DNA of 13,896 nt, from the NCBI GenBank assembly GCA_964362925.1, contig CAYIGA010000018.1, positions 1 to 13,896 of the forward strand, written 5' to 3'. Within the stretch, counting starts at the first letter, position 1. Each line of letters opens with the position of its first letter. The stretch comes from JANLIQ01 sp964362925 (lineage in GTDB: Bacteria > Patescibacteriota > UBA1384 > 2-12-FULL-50-11). Shown here piece by piece: positions 1-4,964 of this stretch. Under the pieces are notes generated by a model. It did no database searches. It saw only the letters and a list, made by a program, of their open reading frames with translations, and was not told the origin of the DNA. The position numbers were made by a program, and so were the translations under genes.

Positions 1-32
1 CCCCCTCAGGGAAAAACTTCAAGAGAAAGACA

Positions 33-58
33 TGCCGCGCGCCGATCGCGCGCGCGTA
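33..58. other. GC-only tract in an otherwise featureless edge region
   Basis: Positions 1-91 hold no gene that I can support. The only notable feature is a run made almost only of alternating G and C around a central CGATCG. It can fold on itself with slippage. It lies downstream (minus-strand sense) of the tRNA fragments and might be a transcript end, but there is no T-tract to support a terminator. Confidence 0.3.
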
Positions 59-91
59 CCTTCTTCCCAAAACTCTCAATGTCTATGTTGG

Positions 92-126
92 TCGGGGTGA
101 CTGGACTTGAACCAGCGACCTTACCT
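92..126 (-). pseudogene. orphan tRNA 3' half
   Basis: Read on the minus strand this is a well-formed tRNA 3' half: variable loop AGGTC, T-stem GCTGG/CCAGT around the loop TTCAAGT, acceptor strand CACCCCG and discriminator A, with no encoded CCA. The base at the U33 position is A, and no matching anticodon stem lies directly upstream. There is no room for a 5' half before the neighbouring tRNA-Pro gene ends. Its acceptor strand would pair perfectly with CGGGGTG, which starts both tRNA 5' halves further upstream. It may be a remnant or the 3' exon of a split or intron-bearing gene. Confidence 0.55.
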
Positions 127-143
127 ATTGTTTAATCCTGGGG

Positions 144-216
144 TCGGGCTGATGAGACTCGAACTCACGACCTCGTCGTCCCGAACGACGCGCGCTACCA
201 ACTGCGCCACAGCCCG
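144..216 (-). tRNA. tRNA-Pro (anticodon CGG)
   Basis: A complete cloverleaf is visible on the minus strand: acceptor CGGGCTG/CAGCCCG with discriminator A, D-arm with GGCGCAGTTGGTAGCGC, anticodon stem CGTCG/CGACG closing the loop TTCGGGA (anticodon CGG), variable loop AGGTC, and T-arm GTGAG/CTCAT around TTCGAGT. The C1-G72 pair is usual for bacterial tRNA-Pro. CCA is not encoded. It lies between tRNA 5' halves (upstream) and a tRNA 3' half (downstream). Confidence 0.93.
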
Positions 217-240
217 ACCCCAATATTAAACTGTGAGCCT

Positions 241-273
241 GGGCAAAGTCGTGCTTCGCACAGGCCTTTGCCC
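241..273 (-). other. nested hairpin downstream of tRNA 5' half B
   Basis: The 8-bp stem GGGCAAAG (241-248) / CTTTGCCC (266-273) encloses a second stem, GTGC (251-254) / GCAC (258-261). With the hairpin at 286-307 it fills the space between tRNA 5' half B and tRNA-Pro(CGG). No T-tract follows, so a simple terminator is not evident. Confidence 0.6.
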
Positions 274-285
274 GTTCTTGCGGCC

Positions 286-307
286 GCATCTCAAGCAGTT
301 GAGATGC
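286..307 (-). other. perfect 9-bp hairpin after tRNA 5' half B
   Basis: GCATCTCAA (286-294) and TTGAGATGC (299-307) pair perfectly around a 4-base loop. The hairpin begins about 15 bases after the tRNA-like part of half B ends, in the transcription sense of that fragment. Confidence 0.6.
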
Positions 308-319
308 TATTTCGTGCCG

Positions 320-363
320 TTCGAACCCCAATTCGTACGCCCAACCAACTGAGCTACACCCCG
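320..363 (-). pseudogene. tRNA 5' half B (Pro-like start)
   Basis: On the minus strand this begins CGGGGTG-TA-GCTC-AGTTGGTT-GGGC, which is a proper acceptor 5' strand and D-arm. A stretch containing TTGGGG follows, resembling a proline anticodon loop, inside an imperfect stem CGTACGAA/TTCGAACG. No T-arm or 3' acceptor strand follows at the normal distance; instead there are two hairpins. The acceptor strand matches the tRNA-Pro(TGG) gene at 4143 and would pair with the orphan 3' half at 92-126. It could be a degraded tRNA gene, a 5' exon, or part of an unknown tRNA-like RNA. Confidence 0.5.
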
Positions 364-402
364 TCTCCTTCTAGAAAATCCGCCCGCTTCCTGGGTTTGG
401 CC

Positions 403-418
403 GTCGCGAGTACGCGAC
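403..418 (-). other. perfect 6-bp hairpin after tRNA 5' half A
   Basis: GTCGCG (403-408) and CGCGAC (413-418) pair around a 4-base loop. It resembles the hairpin at 13804-13819 (GTCGCC/GGCGAC), so it may be a small dispersed repeat. Confidence 0.45.
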
Positions 419-426
419 AAGTCCTC

Positions 427-498
427 ACCCGTCGCAGAGGTTCGAACTAAAGCGGTTTAGTTCTCACTGGCTATGCAACCCAACTGCGCCACACCCCG
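427..498 (-). pseudogene. tRNA 5' half A with T-loop-like motif (degenerate tRNA)
   Basis: On the minus strand it starts CGGGGTG-TG-GCGC-AGTTGGGTT, nearly the same as the intact tRNA-Pro(TGG) at 4143. TTCGAAC follows at the distance expected for a T-loop (53 bases from the 5' end). The anticodon and T stems do not pair. That region instead folds as the perfect hairpin GAACTAAA (444-451) / TTTAGTTC (456-463). No CACCCCG strand follows. A -10-like TAAAAT (512-517, minus) lies 13 bases upstream, so it may be transcribed. Confidence 0.45.
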
Positions 499-505
499 TT
501 TCCCC

Positions 506-533
506 TTGACAATTTTAGCCGATTCGTTATTCT
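506..533 (+). promoter_or_regulatory. promoter of the structured RNA
   Basis: TTGACA (506-511, full match to the -35 consensus), a 16-base spacer and TATTCT (528-533). Transcription would start near 540, just before the first hairpin of the RNA candidate. A minus-strand -10-like TAAAAT (512-517) overlaps it, so transcription of the tRNA-like cluster and of the RNA may start back to back. Confidence 0.6.
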
Positions 534-540
534 TTAGCGA

Positions 541-835
541 CGCTTCTAACTATGGGAGCGATAAAAGGAGGGTAACCCCAGGTGGCGGTCATTGTTGCCC
601 CCCGACTGCCGCACGGAAAACTTAATAGGTTGCTCGACTGGGTCAGAGTGTGGTGGAGCGGGAGTCCCAACCAAGGCGAAACATGGAAAGCGGTTGAGAC
701 TTCCACGGTATCCGACCACTCTCCCTCGGGGCTAGAGAAGCCGGGCGAGACAATGCGTGTAGCGATGTCCCCGGTCTTCGGTGGCCACAAGGACTGGGAC
801 CAGTTCTGACGGGGCGGGCCTTAAGGCCCGCCCCG
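541..835 (+). ncRNA. unidentified structured RNA (about 295 nt)
   Basis: A promoter ends just upstream and a perfect 11-bp GC hairpin (810-835) closes the region. Between them several stems can be drawn: 541-546/555-560; 584-590/604-610 (one G-T pair); 645-650 plus 653-654 with 715-722 (2-base bulge); 653-657/702-706, alternative to part of the previous one; 664-672/692-700 (one mismatch); 740-745/770-775; 791-796/801-806. The stretch is more GC-rich than its surroundings. I looked for the signature sequences of RNase P RNA, tmRNA, SRP RNA, 6S RNA and common riboswitches and did not find them. A 75-codon frame starting with GTG at 582 and ending just before the closing hairpin is open, as is an antisense frame, so a small protein is the alternative reading. 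Confidence 0.5.
810..835 (+). terminator. GC hairpin ending the structured RNA
   Basis: An 11-bp perfect palindromic stem of C and G around the loop TTAA. AAAAC follows on the plus strand rather than a T-tract, so it may be a structural 3' end or a non-canonical terminator. Confidence 0.5.
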
Positions 836-836
836 A

Positions 837-999
837 AAACTATCCTTGAATTTCCCAGGTTAGAAGGCGATAATTACTTCGATCTTTGCCCTCGTAGCTT
901 CCACCGACGCTTTCGTTACACTCAAGCTATGGTGGACGAGCAATTTGTTCGAAAGTTGCTTGCCCGTCGTAGCTCCAGTGAGAACTGGAGCGCAGTCGA
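837..999. other. intergenic region with small inverted repeats
   Basis: I see no coding frame here. The region holds a perfect 8-bp hairpin, GCTCCAGT (972-979) / ACTGGAGC (984-991), with a GAGA loop just upstream of tRNA-Arg. It also holds looser repeats (TTCCACC against GGTGGA, and GCAA against TTGC) of the sort that clutter intergenic DNA. Confidence 0.5.
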
Positions 1000-1000
1000 G
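988..1000 (+). repeat. 13-bp repeat GAGCGCAGTCGAG, copy 1
   Basis: Identical to 1165-1177. The two copies flank the tRNA-Arg gene, and the last G of this copy is the first base of the tRNA. Confidence 0.6.
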
Positions 1001-1073
1001 CCCCCGTAGCTCAGTGGATTAGAGCGGACCCGTCCTAAGGGTATGGCCAGAGGTTCGAACCCTCTCGGGGGCA
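1000..1073 (+). tRNA. tRNA-Arg (anticodon CCT)
   Basis: Acceptor GCCCCCG/CGGGGGC with discriminator A; D-arm GCTC/GAGC; anticodon stem with ACCC/GGGT around GTCCTAA, giving anticodon CCT; variable loop TGGCC; T-arm AGAGG/CCTCT around TTCGAAC. CCA is not encoded. The top pair of the anticodon stem is G-A, so four of its five pairs are standard. Confidence 0.93.
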
Positions 1074-1164
1074 CTTCTCGATTCGCTACGCTCGCTCGAA
1101 GTAAACTTAATACTCTCTGCGGAGAACTATTTGACAGTATCTTACGAATCAGTCGAGAAACCTC

Positions 1165-1177
1165 GAGCGCAGTCGAG
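1165..1177 (+). repeat. 13-bp repeat GAGCGCAGTCGAG, copy 2
   Basis: Exact second copy of 988-1000, just before the end of the HU-like gene. The 1074-1183 gap holds only this and related CGCTACGCTCGCTCGA-type inverted repeats. Confidence 0.6.
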
Positions 1178-1183
1178 AGGCGT

Positions 1184-1399
1184 TCAGCCGACTTGATCTT
1201 TTAGTTTAGCCGAGGGGTTAAACTGAACCGATTTGTCTTCCCGAACGTAAAAACTGCCGAAGTCGGCGATGACGACTTTTTCGCCCTTCTTGAAATACTC
1301 GGCCAGAGTCTCTAAAAAAGCGTCAATAAACCGACTGGCTTCTTCTTCAGACAGATGGCTTTTTTCGACTAATTTCTTAGCAAAACCGGTCCGATCCAT
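1184..1399 (-). CDS. short HU-family DNA-binding protein lacking the DNA-binding arm
   Basis: 71 residues. HU/IHF proteins are dimeric nucleoid proteins that bend DNA. The N-terminal two helices (about 3-38) and the family motif G-x-F after the first strand (DFGSFYVRE, 46-54) are clear. The C-terminal strand and helix VQFNPSAKLKDQV are also typical. A normal HU has about 90 residues. Here the roughly 20-residue beta-ribbon arm with its R-N-P-x-T-G tip is replaced by a tight turn (EDKS). The dimer core may persist while the mode of DNA binding changes. No Shine-Dalgarno site precedes the ATG at 1397-1399. It lies downstream of rny on the same strand, 212 bases away. Family assignment is firm; the consequence of arm loss is inference. 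Confidence 0.85.
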   Translation of the reverse strand: MDRTGFAKKLVEKSHLSEEEASRFIDAFLETLAEYFKKGEKVVIADFGSFYVREDKSVQFNPSAKLKDQVG

Positions 1400-1611
1400 T
1401 AATTGTTAGCGTAGCTGAAAATTAATGGAAATCCCAATCTCCAAACCCCAAACACCAAACAATTCACAACTGCGAGCGGGAAGCGAGCGCTCGCGACATC
1501 CCCAGGCTACCGATGATTGAAACTTTATAATTGAACTTTATTTGGCCTGCCCACCAGTGCCAGCCGTTGGCAGGCGGGGATTTGGGTACTTGGGATTTGG
1601 GCTTTGCCCGT
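1400..1611. other. intergenic region with G-triplet repeats and an inverted repeat
   Basis: I see no convincing gene. The minus strand near 1424-1459 reads TTTGGTGTTTGGGGTTTGG followed by GATTGGG. The plus strand near 1576-1601 carries ATTTGGG-TACTTGGG-ATTTGGG. Both are strings of TTTGGG-like units. Between them, CCTGCC and GGCAGG (about 1548-1576) can pair. These could be small dispersed elements or G-quadruplex formers. Confidence 0.45.
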
Positions 1612-3099
1612 TTAGCGGGCAATTTCGGCAAACCTTGTTTCCCGAATGACATTGACTTTAACCGTCCCCGGGTACTGCAAATCAGCTTCAATTTTGTTGG
1701 CAATATCACGCGATAGTTTCATCGCCGTTAGATCATCAATCGTCTCTGGTCGGACCAACACTCGGATCTCGCGACCAGCCTGAATGGCGTAGGATTTATC
1801 GACGCCAGTAAACGAGTTAGCAACATTTTCCAGCTCGGTCATGCGCTTGATAAACTGCTCGGTTGACTCACGTCGAGCGCCCGGACGAGCGGATGAAATG
1901 GCGTCAGCCGTCCGTGACAAAATCGCTTCAACGGTTTTGGCGTCGGTGTCTTCGTGGCTGGCTTCGATACAATGGATGACCTCCTCGCTCATGCCGTATT
2001 TGCGGGCCAATTCGACGCCAACATCAACGTGTGATCCTGGTAGCTCGTGACTGACGGACTTGCCGATATCGTGCAAGAGCGCCCCTTTTTTGGTGATGTT
2101 GACATCAGCCCCAACTTCTTCGGCCAAAAGCGAAGCGATGTGGGTAACCTCGATGGCGTGTTGGAGTTGGTTCTGGCCGTAGGAAGTTCGAAACTTCATT
2201 GAGCCAAGCAGTTTAACCAGCTCGGGGTGAATGCCGGTCAGATTAACTTCTTGAACTGCCGCCTCGCCGGCTTCTTTTATTTCGTCCTCGACTTGAATTT
2301 GGGCTTTTTTGACCAGCTCTTCGATCTTGGCTGGTTGAATCCGGCCGTCTTTGATTAACATTTGGAGGGCTGAACTAGCGACAGCTCGGCGAATTGGGTC
2401 AAAGCTCGAAATTAAAACCGTCTCCGGTGTTTCATCGACAATTAGGTCGACGCCGGTCGCTTTTTCGAAGGCCTGGATATTCCGACCTTCTTTACCGATA
2501 ATTTTCCCCTTAATCTCGTCACTCGGCAGGTGAAAAACAAATATCGTCATTTCGGCGGTTTGATCGGTTGCCAGCCGCTCCACGGCGGTGGCGATCAACT
2601 CCTTGGCAACGGAGTCCCAATGCGATTTCATCTGCTCCTTCATCGAGCGGATTTTGCGGATGATGTCCTCGGAGTAGTCCTTTTCTACTTCCTTGAGCAA
2701 GTTCTCGCGGGCCTCGTCTTTGGTTAGCTTGGCGATTTTGGCTAATTCCTTCTCCTGCTCATCGTGCAGTTTTGTAATGTCGGCCTTGGCTAATTCCAGC
2801 TGTTGGGATCGACCTTCCAACTCGGCTTTGGCGCTGTCAACTTTTTCCGCCCGACGCTCGATTGAAACTTCCCGCTCCCGCAACTGCGACTCAACTTTCT
2901 CGAGTTCTTTCCGACGGTCGTTTTCTTCTTTTTTGGCTTCTTCTTTGAGTTTTAGCGCTTCAACTTTTGCTTCGAGAATTAATTCTTTATATTTGCCCTC
3001 TTGATCCTCTTCGTTTCGAGTCAGTAATACTTGACGGACGATATAGCCACCGACCAAGCCAGCCAAAGCGGCCAGAACGCCGATCGTTAATGGTGTCAT
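1612..3099 (-). CDS. rny: ribonuclease Y
   Basis: 495 residues, close to the usual 510-520. RNase Y is a membrane-bound endoribonuclease that starts mRNA decay. The order of parts is complete: an N-terminal membrane helix (4-24); a long charged coiled coil (about 30-165); a KH RNA-binding domain (about 183-250) with the loop I-I-G-K-E-G-R-N; and an HD phosphohydrolase domain with the metal-binding HD pair in LLHDIGK (342-348) and a later HCIEASHED. The C-terminus VNVIRETRFAEIAR is typical of the family. The ATG at 3097-3099 is preceded by AAGGA nine bases upstream. A good promoter at 3150-3178 gives a leader of about 44 bases. It is divergent from the small membrane-protein genes that start at 3249. 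Confidence 0.97.
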   Translation of the reverse strand: MTPLTIGVLAALAGLVGGYIVRQVLLTRNEEDQEGKYKELILEAKVEALKLKEEAKKEENDRRKELEKVESQLREREVSIERRAEKVDSAKAELEGRSQQLELAKADITKLHDEQEKELAKIAKLTKDEARENLLKEVEKDYSEDIIRKIRSMKEQMKSHWDSVAKELIATAVERLATDQTAEMTIFVFHLPSDEIKGKIIGKEGRNIQAFEKATGVDLIVDETPETVLISSFDPIRRAVASSALQMLIKDGRIQPAKIEELVKKAQIQVEDEIKEAGEAAVQEVNLTGIHPELVKLLGSMKFRTSYGQNQLQHAIEVTHIASLLAEEVGADVNITKKGALLHDIGKSVSHELPGSHVDVGVELARKYGMSEEVIHCIEASHEDTDAKTVEAILSRTADAISSARPGARRESTEQFIKRMTELENVANSFTGVDKSYAIQAGREIRVLVRPETIDDLTAMKLSRDIANKIEADLQYPGTVKVNVIRETRFAEIAR

Positions 3100-3149
3100 A
3101 ATGTTGTAGTCCTTTCATATATTTAGTCATTTTCTTGTCTGCTTCTGGC

Positions 3150-3178
3150 AGTATATTCCTCTCCAGCACCAGCGTCAA
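3150..3178 (-). promoter_or_regulatory. promoter of rny
   Basis: On the minus strand: TTGACG (3178-3173), a 17-base spacer and TATACT (3155-3150). Both boxes are one base off consensus. Transcription would start near 3143. Confidence 0.7.
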
Positions 3179-3188
3179 ACAGGGGTTG

Positions 3189-3247
3189 AATTGGGACTGG
3201 GGGCTTAAACGCCTAGCTCCCAGTACCCAATTGAGCTACGCTCAATT
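3189..3247. repeat. two consecutive strong hairpins in the divergent rny region
   Basis: AATTGGG-ACTGGG (3189-3201) pairs with CCCAGT-a-CCCAATT (3219-3232), 13 bp with one bulged A. An inner GGC/GCC stem sits at the top. TTGAGC-TAC-GCTCAA (3231-3247) follows at once and ends just before the ATG at 3249. Minus-strand GTAGCTCAATTGG within it recalls a tRNA D-arm, but no cloverleaf can be drawn. It could be a terminator, a cruciform repeat or an operator. Confidence 0.55.
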
Positions 3248-3248
3248 A

Positions 3249-3452
3249 ATGGAGATCGATAGTGAGGTCGGGACAGGGCTAAAAGCGTCAATACTCTTTT
3301 TTGTCCTGATTCTGGTCGGGACGCTGGTTTACTTCGTTATTCAACAAAACGAAGAACTCGGCTTTATCTACGCTAATCAAGATATTGAAGCCGCGACAAA
3401 TTATCAGGGCGTTGCCCCAAAAACAGTTGACACTCCCAACCCCGCCCCCTAA
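3249..3452 (+). CDS. small single-helix membrane protein (tandem copy 1)
   Basis: 67 residues. A short polar N-terminus (MEIDSEVGTG) leads into one membrane helix (about 12-31, LKASILFFVLILVGTLVYFV), then a tail of about 36 residues ending in proline-rich PKTVDTPNPAP. I do not recognise a family. The frame extends further upstream, but that part would run through the strong hairpins at 3189-3247, so I chose the ATG at 3249. There is no Shine-Dalgarno site. The next gene, 20 bases on, has a similar helix (LK...VLVGxLxY), suggesting an old duplication. It is probably the first gene of a three-gene membrane-protein unit. Confidence 0.65.
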   Translation: MEIDSEVGTGLKASILFFVLILVGTLVYFVIQQNEELGFIYANQDIEAATNYQGVAPKTVDTPNPAP

Positions 3453-3472
3453 ACTGATTATTAGGAGGAATA

Positions 3473-3667
3473 ATGGAATTAAACGAAGTACACACTGAAC
3501 ACGAACAGGCGACGACGAGTTTGAAAGTAGTCTTGCTAGTTTTTGTCGTTGTTTTAGTCGGCGCGCTGGCTTATTTGGTCTTGGTGGCAAAGACAACGCC
3601 GGACGCGACCGATAATTCAGCGGCAGCCGTGACAAATCTTCTTTCGACCAGCAAATTCACAAAATAA
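3473..3667 (+). CDS. small single-helix membrane protein (tandem copy 2)
   Basis: 64 residues: an acidic N-terminus (MELNEVHTEHEQ), one membrane helix (about 18-38, with VVLVGALAYLVLV), then a short Ser/Thr/Ala-rich tail. It has one of the few consensus Shine-Dalgarno sites in the window, AGGAGG at 3462-3467, six bases before the ATG. Its helix resembles that of the preceding gene. No known family recognised. The following gene starts five bases after its stop, so the two are surely cotranscribed. Confidence 0.75.
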   Translation: MELNEVHTEHEQATTSLKVVLLVFVVVLVGALAYLVLVAKTTPDATDNSAAAVTNLLSTSKFTK

Positions 3668-3672
3668 TTCCA

Positions 3673-4089
3673 ATGTCTTTTGAGCATTTTATTCTCCTGC
3701 TCCACCTCCTCGGCGCCGGGGTGCTGATTGGGGTGGCGCTGTTTTCGATTGCATTGACGGTTAGTCAGCCGCTCGATCAAAGCCGGTTACTAACAATCGT
3801 TTTGATTCGTCGCTTCGGGACATACTCGGTTGGCCTGCTGATTATCACTGGCATTTACTTGGCTTGGCAACACTTTGGCGGCTGGCCAACGTCAGTCCGA
3901 TTTTGGACCAAAATGGGCTTAATCGTCCTCGACGGTGTTTTGGCTCAAGTGGTGATTAAGCAAAAAATTGCTCGAGCGATTAGCGGCGACAACACCGCCG
4001 CCAGCAGCTTACCGCTCTGGACGAGCATTTCAGCCCTGGTGATTTTGTTAATCTTCACACTCGGTTTTCTGACCACTTCTGGCAACTAG
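3673..4089 (+). CDS. four-helix integral membrane protein
   Basis: 138 residues with four hydrophobic segments: about 5-28, 44-66, 76-95 and 112-134. The opening FEHFILLLHLLGAGVLIGVA, with a histidine in helix 1, and the Trp-rich turn W-P-T-S-V-R-F-W-T-K resemble the small CopD/DUF2269-type membrane proteins. I offer that only as a resemblance. It has no obvious catalytic motif. It follows the small single-helix protein by five bases and probably depends on coupled translation, as no Shine-Dalgarno site is present. Confidence 0.75.
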   Translation: MSFEHFILLLHLLGAGVLIGVALFSIALTVSQPLDQSRLLTIVLIRRFGTYSVGLLIITGIYLAWQHFGGWPTSVRFWTKMGLIVLDGVLAQVVIKQKIARAISGDNTAASSLPLWTSISALVILLIFTLGFLTTSGN

Positions 4090-4106
4090 GACTAGACTCT
4101 CAGGGT

Positions 4107-4135
4107 TTTTAGTTGTAAACTTATCTCTGTATATT
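4107..4135 (+). promoter_or_regulatory. promoter of tRNA-Pro(TGG)
   Basis: A weak -35 TTTTAG (4107-4112), a 17-base spacer and a good -10 TATATT (4130-4135), which lies seven bases before the first base of the tRNA. Confidence 0.45.
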
Positions 4136-4142
4136 TGGGTCA

Positions 4143-4216
4143 CGGGGTGTGGCGCAGTTGGCTAGCGTGCCGCGTTTGGGACGCGGAGGTCGTGAGTTCG
4201 AGTCTCACCACCCCGA
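4143..4216 (+). tRNA. tRNA-Pro (anticodon TGG)
   Basis: Acceptor CGGGGTG/CACCCCG with discriminator A; D-arm GCGC/GCGT; anticodon stem CCGCG/CGCGG around TTTGGGA, giving anticodon TGG; variable loop AGGTC; T-arm GTGAG/CTCAC around TTCGAGT. CCA is not encoded. It is the intact relative of the two tRNA 5' halves at 320-498, with which it shares the first nine or so bases. Confidence 0.95.
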
Positions 4217-4392
4217 CTCCGCGGGGCCAAAAGCCCAAAAGGGCGTCGGACGAAGACCAGACAGCCTTCATGCTCTGCTTTCGCCAGAGTGGCTACCAAA
4301 GCCGAGTAAAAATACTGGTCGAGCAGACCGACCATAGATAAAGAAATATGAACGATTACATTCTTGATTTGCTCAACTAAACGTTTCCCAAA
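4217..4392. other. intergenic region after tRNA-Pro(TGG)
   Basis: This holds a short GCCC-AAAA-GGGC hairpin about 15 bases after the tRNA, possibly its processing or termination signal. A ten-codon frame starts with ATG at 4348 and ends shortly before the DUF192 gene. I do not call that frame a gene. Nothing else is evident. Confidence 0.4.
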
Positions 4393-4893
4393 ATGAGAAC
4401 AAGGTTGATTAGTTTCGGGATTTTAGCGGCGCTAGTGATAGCGGCCGGGTTTGGTGTTAACCAGATTAAAACCAATCCCAAGGCCACCGTTAGCGCCGAA
4501 ATTGTTCAATACGCCACCACTTCGATCCGGATTGGCAACCAGACTTTCAAGGTTGAACTGGCTTTGACGCTCGAGCAACGGGCGCTCGGGTTGGCCGAGC
4601 GTGACAGTCTGGCTGATAATGCCGGGATGCTGTTTGTTTTCAAACCAACCAAGCCAATGACCTTTTGGATGAAAGATATGAGGTTTGGTTTGGATATAAT
4701 TTGGATTACCGACGGCAAGATCGTTGATATTTCCCGCCATCTGCCTGTTCCCAAACCCGGCACGAAGACCGAAGATCTGCCAACTTACTCGTCCGGTACG
4801 GCAGTAGATTATGTCTTAGAAATTAACGCCGGCCAAGCCGACAAGATGAAAGTTGGTGATCGGGTCGAAATTGTCAACTCGTCTCACGTTTAA
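4393..4893 (+). CDS. DUF192-family exported protein
   Basis: 166 residues. An N-terminal hydrophobic segment (about 5-24) looks like a membrane anchor or signal peptide without a lipobox. The rest (about 42-162) is a DUF192 domain. Its marks are visible: GNQTFKVELA; L-x-x-R-x-x-G-L-x-x-R; N-x-G-M-L-F-V-F; the M-T-F-W-M-K-D-M core; L-D-I-I-W-I; and the closing V-D-Y-V-L-E-I-N-A-G followed by VGDRVEI. The biochemical role of the family is not settled. It stands alone, convergent with the ZIP transporter gene. No Shine-Dalgarno site precedes the ATG. Confidence 0.9.
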   Translation: MRTRLISFGILAALVIAAGFGVNQIKTNPKATVSAEIVQYATTSIRIGNQTFKVELALTLEQRALGLAERDSLADNAGMLFVFKPTKPMTFWMKDMRFGLDIIWITDGKIVDISRHLPVPKPGTKTEDLPTYSSGTAVDYVLEINAGQADKMKVGDRVEIVNSSHV

Positions 4894-4903
4894 GTGGCAA
4901 GTC

Positions 4904-4922
4904 TCAAGTATTTGAAACTTGA
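4904..4922. terminator. weak hairpin between convergent genes
   Basis: TCAAGT (4904-4909) and ACTTGA (4917-4922) pair around seven bases, between the ends of the DUF192 gene and the convergent ZIP gene. A short A/T-rich stretch follows. It could serve as a two-way terminator, but it is weak. Confidence 0.3.
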
Positions 4923-4964
4923 AAATTATTTCAGACTTTAGACTTCAGCCCTAGAGCCTTGTGG

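Noticed and set aside
92..363. Group I intron in a tRNA gene (half B to the 3' half)
   Set aside because: I could not find the conserved group I core strings, the intervening DNA contains a complete tRNA-Pro, and the anticodon stem of the joined halves has two mismatches. Left as an open question rather than called.
527..790. Minus-strand frame of 87 codons across the structured RNA
   Set aside because: It runs antisense to a promoter-driven, stem-rich region, has no ribosome site, and its peptide looks like a shadow of GC-rich structured sequence.
582..809. Plus-strand 75-codon frame starting with GTG inside the structured RNA
   Set aside because: GGAGG lies upstream at a usable distance, so it is not excluded. 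The dense pairing and the closing GC hairpin right after its stop fit an RNA gene better. Kept only as the alternative reading.
2987..3178. 63-codon minus frame covering the rny leader and 5' end
   Set aside because: It overlaps the rny promoter and coding start in another frame, and its peptide is unlike any protein I know.
3135..3248. Upstream extension of the small membrane protein at 3249
   Set aside because: The extension runs through the rny promoter and two strong hairpins; the natural start is the ATG at 3249.
3181..3248. tRNA-like sequence on the minus strand (GTAGCTCAATTGG)
   Set aside because: Only a D-arm-like string is present. The rest folds as a long hairpin, and no anticodon or T-arm with a matching acceptor can be drawn.
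4348..4380. Ten-codon frame before the DUF192 gene as a leader peptide
   Set aside because: No ribosome site, no regulatory hairpins around it, and ten codons can occur by chance.
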